64,000 nucleotides of DNA from Pedobacter riviphilus (lineage in GTDB: Bacteria > Bacteroidota > Bacteroidia > Sphingobacteriales > Sphingobacteriaceae): contig NZ_CP061171.1 in the NCBI RefSeq assembly GCF_014692875.1, positions 2,976,001 to 3,040,000 on the forward strand, in the 5' to 3' direction. This document shows, one piece after another, positions 60,149 through 64,000 of this stretch. Each line of letters opens with the position of its first letter. Positions within the stretch are counted from its first letter, which is position 1. The notes below the pieces were generated by a model. It worked only from the letters and a program-made list of their open reading frames with translations. It did not search any database and had not been told where the DNA came from. The translations under genes were made by a program, and so were the position numbers.

Positions 60149-61482
60149 TGAGCTGGCTATATTATTTACTCGAAGCAAATCTATACCTCATTTTATTTTA
60201 TGGGTTTTATAGATTATTTCTCCACAGGGAAACCTTTTATACATTAAACAGATACTACCTGATTTTCAGCTCAGTGCTGGCCTTTATGCTCCCCTTTTTT
60301 CAGTTGGGATTTTTGAAAAAAGAGATAGTCATCAGTTATGCTACATTTACCGGAATTCCGGAAAAACCTTCACTCTTCACCATTGAAAATGGCTTATTGT
60401 TATTGTATGCAGTCATCTCACTGGTTTTAATCTTAAAAATATGCCTGGGATTACGCAACCTTAAAAGCATTATCACTAAAGCCAAAAAGACTAAAGAAAA
60501 CGGTATTACCTTAATTGAGATCGAAAACTCAAAAATGGCATTTTCATTTTTCAATTTCCTGTTTATTGATCCCGAACTTGATCAGAAAACTACCATTTTA
60601 AAACATGAAATGGTCCATATCAGGCAAAAACATAGCGTAGATATCCTGCTATTCGAACTGATCCAGATTTCCAGCTGGTTTAATCCAATAACCTATCTCA
60701 TTAAAAACGATATCAAGCTCATTCACGAATACCTGGCAGACGAAATAACAACCAATAAAGATATCGCCAAATACGAGTATGCCATGTTCCTGATCCAAAA
60801 TTCCTATGGCAATCAGAAAGTTAGCTTAACCAATCATTTTTTTAACTCGTCATTATTAAAAAATAGAATAAGTATGTTAAATCAAACCAAATCAGCAAAA
60901 TGGGCCAGGCTCAAATTGCTGTTTATCCTTCCGCTAACCGGATTGATGCTATGCCTGTCTACGATGGCATTTACAAAAGATTACGGCACCATCCAGCTGG
61001 GACAAAAAAAGGAAAGCTTAAGTATTGCTTTACAGGATACTACCCGTAAAAAAGCAAAACAGATTAAGCTGGTGCCACCTCCTCCACCGTTACCACCAAA
61101 TGCCGCCAAGGCAAAAAAAACAGCTCCGAAAGTAGAAGTAATCCGTTTTAAACCACCAGTGGTTAAAAAAGATGGCAAAAGGTTGCCCCCGCCCGTAGTG
61201 ATTAAAGATGAAAAAGTGGCACCTCCACCCCCACCTGTTGAGCCAAAACCAGCCAAAAGCGGAAATGACAGCGAAACCATTACCGGTATAGCTGTAATGA
61301 ATGATAATAATAGGGCACAATCTATTACAAGTACTTCACCAGCAGAACAAAAGGAGTTAAAATCTGTAACTGTTGTCGGCTACCCAAGTACAGGCAATAA
61401 GAATACAGTTCCGGTTAAGAAGGTAAAAGGAACAAAGATCGTAGAAGTTATAGTTGTGGGTCAGCCCAGCAAAAAGCAATAA
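60148..61482 (+). CDS. BlaR1-like M56 membrane metallopeptidase
   Basis: A 444-residue sensor-protease. Four membrane segments surround the M56 zinc motif HEMVH (about residues 153-157 from this start) and SWFNPITYLIKNDI, and HEYLADE supplies the third ligand. The periplasmic tail after the last segment (about 245) has no penicillin-binding domain. Instead it is a Pro/Lys-rich stretch (VPPPPPLPP) with VTVVGYP and VEVIVVGQ segments that recall TonB or TonB-receptor peptides. ATG 60148 overlaps the repressor stop by 1 nt. Signal and target are unknown. Confidence 0.88.
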   Translation: MSWLYYLLEANLYLILFYGFYRLFLHRETFYTLNRYYLIFSSVLAFMLPFFQLGFLKKEIVISYATFTGIPEKPSLFTIENGLLLLYAVISLVLILKICLGLRNLKSIITKAKKTKENGITLIEIENSKMAFSFFNFLFIDPELDQKTTILKHEMVHIRQKHSVDILLFELIQISSWFNPITYLIKNDIKLIHEYLADEITTNKDIAKYEYAMFLIQNSYGNQKVSLTNHFFNSSLLKNRISMLNQTKSAKWARLKLLFILPLTGLMLCLSTMAFTKDYGTIQLGQKKESLSIALQDTTRKKAKQIKLVPPPPPLPPNAAKAKKTAPKVEVIRFKPPVVKKDGKRLPPPVVIKDEKVAPPPPPVEPKPAKSGNDSETITGIAVMNDNNRAQSITSTSPAEQKELKSVTVVGYPSTGNKNTVPVKKVKGTKIVEVIVVGQPSKKQ

Positions 61483-62118
61483 CTACTGCGGTACGTAAAC
61501 CACATATTTAGTCTCAAAGAAATCTTCCTCAAAATAAGCTGAAAGCGGATATAATTCTGCTTTCAGTTTTGATTCTTTGATCTCTTCAGCCAAATCACCG
61601 CCTTTTAAATACAAAATCCCATTTGGAATGGCATTTAATGAGTCTTTTTTAAATTTGCCCTGTATCCATGGATAGAATTCGCCTAATCGGGTTACTGCTC
61701 TCGATACCACAAAGTTAAATTTCTCTTTAATCTGTTCTGCTCTTAAATGGTCGGCCCTTAAATTCTCCAAACCTAATGCCGATGCCACTTCTTTTACCAC
61801 TTTAATCTTTTTTCCAATAGAATCAACCAGATAAAACTCCGTTTCAGGAAACAAAATGGCCAATGGAATGCCCGGAAAACCGCCACCTGTACCCACATCT
61901 AAAACTGATTCGCCGGCTTTAAAAGTACACACCTTAGCTATCCCTAACGAGTGCAATACATGGCGCTCATATAACTCTTCAATATCCTTTCTCGAAATTA
62001 CGTTAATCTGTGCATTCCAAAAACTGTATAAATCGAACAATTGAGAAAATTGAGCAATTTGTTTTTCACTTAGATCAGGAAAATATTTTAAAATGATATC
62101 AGGCTTTACGTCAAGCAT
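61483..62118 (-). CDS. rsmG: 16S rRNA m7G527 methyltransferase
   Basis: RsmG (GidB), 211 residues, methylates N7 of guanine 527 in 16S rRNA using S-adenosylmethionine. Loss of the enzyme gives low-level streptomycin resistance in other species. The SAM loop LDVGTGGGFPGIPLA covers about residues 73-87. YERHVLHSLGIA and SRAVTRLGEFYPW are also family marks. The stop codon touches the end of the converging M56 gene, leaving no space between them. Confidence 0.94.
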   Translation of the reverse strand: MLDVKPDIILKYFPDLSEKQIAQFSQLFDLYSFWNAQINVISRKDIEELYERHVLHSLGIAKVCTFKAGESVLDVGTGGGFPGIPLAILFPETEFYLVDSIGKKIKVVKEVASALGLENLRADHLRAEQIKEKFNFVVSRAVTRLGEFYPWIQGKFKKDSLNAIPNGILYLKGGDLAEEIKESKLKAELYPLSAYFEEDFFETKYVVYVPQ

Positions 62119-62144
62119 ATTGTAATTACTAAAAGATTATTAAA

Positions 62145-63271
62145 TTATTTCCAGTTTACCTTTTTCTTGCCAAACAAGGCTAAAAATCCGTTCAGGGTTA
62201 AAAATAGAAACAAAAGTATGTCTAAAATCGGGAACCACCAACGCAAATCGCTATAGTTTAAGCGTTTCAGCAATTTTGGGTAAATAAACACCTGATGATG
62301 ATACTTAATCCGAGGATTCCTAAGGCTACATATTGGGCCTCACGACTAAAAAACATACATGCAGCAAAGAATGCATAAAACAAAAACTGAAAAACAATCT
62401 GAAGACTTAAAATAAACTTATGCTTCGATTTATAGAGTTTTCCTGCGCCAAAATGACGTTTTTTCTGCCTCAGATAACCTCTCCATGTACTATTCGGTTC
62501 GCTCCAAACATGGCTATCGCGATGTAAACGAATCTCGGTATTATATTTATTGGCATGTGCATTTACAAATAAATCATCATCTCCTGATGGGATATGCATA
62601 TGCGCCGCAAAGCCTTTATTTTTGAAAAATAGTGCTTTTTTATAGGCCATATTGCGTCCAACGCCCATGTACGGCATTCCTTTTAGCGCAAAAGACAAAT
62701 AATTTACTGCCGTAAAAAAGGTTTCGAAACGGATAAGTGCATTCAACAGGCTTCTTTTTTTAATATAAGGAGAATAACCCAATACAATTTCTGTATTTTC
62801 ATCAGCCGGCTGTTGCATGTCCATCAACCAATGTTCAGAAGCAGGCGTACAATCGGCATCGGTAAAAACCAACCAATCATATTTGGCAGCTTTTATACCC
62901 ATGGTTACGGCAAATTTTTTGCCTGCAATAAACTTATCGTTATCTAAAATCTTAACTACTTTCAGGTTGCGATGCTTCTTCTCTAATTGTTCTAAAAATT
63001 CTTCTGTGCCATCCCAGGAGCGGTCGTTAACCACCACAATTTCAAACTCCGGATAATCCTGACTTAATAATACAGGGAGGTACTGCTCTAAATTTACAAT
63101 TTCGTTTCGGGCACAAACGATCACACTTATTGGTTTTCGGGCAGATAATGGTATCTCTTCGATACTCACATTGGCCAATTTTAAATGAACAAAAAGTACA
63201 TAATAAAGCTGAACCAACAGGCAAAAAGCCAGTATCGAGAGCAGAATAATTTCAAGCAGGGTTAATATCAC
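62145..63271 (-). pseudogene. GT2 family membrane glycosyltransferase, single-base frameshift
   Basis: A GT2 glycosyltransferase with one N-terminal membrane anchor and the catalytic blocks ISVIVCARNE, FTDADC, SGDDDLFVNAHA and the acceptor motif QKKRHFG, then C-terminal membrane helices. The main frame ends at 62267 with RCLFTQNC. A second frame continues QVFIYPKLLKRLNYSDLRWWF to a stop at 62145 and looks like the true C-terminus, so one base seems missing near 62294. Repaired length is 375 residues. The start is uncertain: GTG 63271 is favoured, because the longer TTG 63361 lies upstream of a promoter-like TATTTTTG (63352-63345). Confidence 0.78.
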
Positions 63272-63368
63272 GATGGTAAAATAAATAGGCGCAAATTTCT
63301 CATTTTTAATCTGTAAATCACTTTTATGTGGATAAAAAATTAAACAAAAATATGCCCTCAATTTTTGC

Positions 63369-63484
63369 TATTTTTGGCAGATTTTCGATGAGAAAAAACA
63401 CATATGAACCGTCTGCCTTCAAAATAGCGATTAGTTTTAATAAAACGTGTTTTGAAGGTGGTAAGCTCCATCTTACAATTGGAG
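63369..63484 (+). promoter_or_regulatory. structured leader upstream of tgt
   Basis: A TATTTTTG box at 63369-63376 could start a leader of about 120 nt. It holds two inverted repeats: CCTTCAAAA (63416-63424) with 63450-63458, and CTCCA (63466-63470) with 63480-63484. I see no known riboswitch pattern. Confidence 0.35.
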
Positions 63485-63496
63485 AAAAATAAATAG

Positions 63497-64000
<504 letters not shown>

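Noticed and set aside
59747..60178. Minus-strand frame of 143 codons
   Set aside because: Antisense shadow of the BlaI-type repressor; Phe-rich composition is typical of antisense translation.

Overview
The window is AT-rich DNA from a Bacteroidota genome, most likely a Sphingobacteriaceae member close to Pedobacter. The evidence is the gene families (family-78 rhamnosidase, M57 HEIGH peptidase, DUF4397 and DUF3298 lipoproteins, two proteins with type IX secretion sorting tails), promoter-like elements of the Bacteroidota TAnnTTTG type, general lack of Shine-Dalgarno sequences, and many short palindromic intergenic repeats. No rRNA, tRNA, CRISPR array, phage or insertion sequence was recognised.

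Layout. 1-5.6 kb: the start of a Nudix gene running off the left edge, a candidate small RNA, a coiled-coil membrane protein, an alcohol dehydrogenase, nudK divergent from a DeoR regulator, then pyrE with an SRPBCC gene. 5.7-16.7 kb: a secreted alpha-L-rhamnosidase, clpB, a cluster of three paralogous small outer-membrane barrels with a secreted protein made of six 22-residue repeats among them, an Fsr-like exporter and an FMN reductase. 16.7-28.5 kb: secreted proteolysis and envelope genes (M28, S8 with a type IX tail, M57, DPP-IV-like S9) followed by three lipoproteins, two of them tandem NodB-type deacetylases. 28.6-36.5 kb: small cytoplasmic genes, a YbiT-type ABC-F ATPase, and an ECF sigma factor coupled to a membrane-anchored barrel-like protein. 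36.5-50.7 kb: a SlyD-like isomerase with a DUF255 protein, dipeptide epimerase, GH25 muramidase, MFS transporter, GH43 enzyme, M20 dipeptidase, SGNH esterase with a type IX tail, two PH-domain membrane proteins, and an NmrA-like reductase divergent from an HxlR regulator. 51-64 kb: DUF493, a UvrD/PcrA helicase, SMC, another M28 lipoprotein, a BlaI/M56 sensor pair, rsmG, a GT2 glycosyltransferase and the start of tgt.

Two themes run through the region. The first is a secreted, surface and lipoprotein load suited to polysaccharide, peptide and peptidoglycan turnover: GH78, GH43, GH25, NodB deacetylases, several peptidases and the Ala-Glu epimerase. The second is a set of regulator-target pairs whose likely DNA sites are visible: DeoR with twin direct repeats, HxlR with overlapping divergent promoters, and BlaI with three identical dyads.

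Six genes (M28, S8, ABC-F, barrel protein, M20 dipeptidase, GT2) are each broken by what looks like the loss of exactly one base, in five cases inside a mononucleotide run. Adding one base makes every one a full reading frame. Homopolymer undercalling in the assembly is the simplest explanation. The least explained structures are the 22-residue repeat protein, the three-hairpin RNA near the left edge, the 259-bp tandem duplication before the helicase gene, and a dispersed GC-richer intergenic repeat family.
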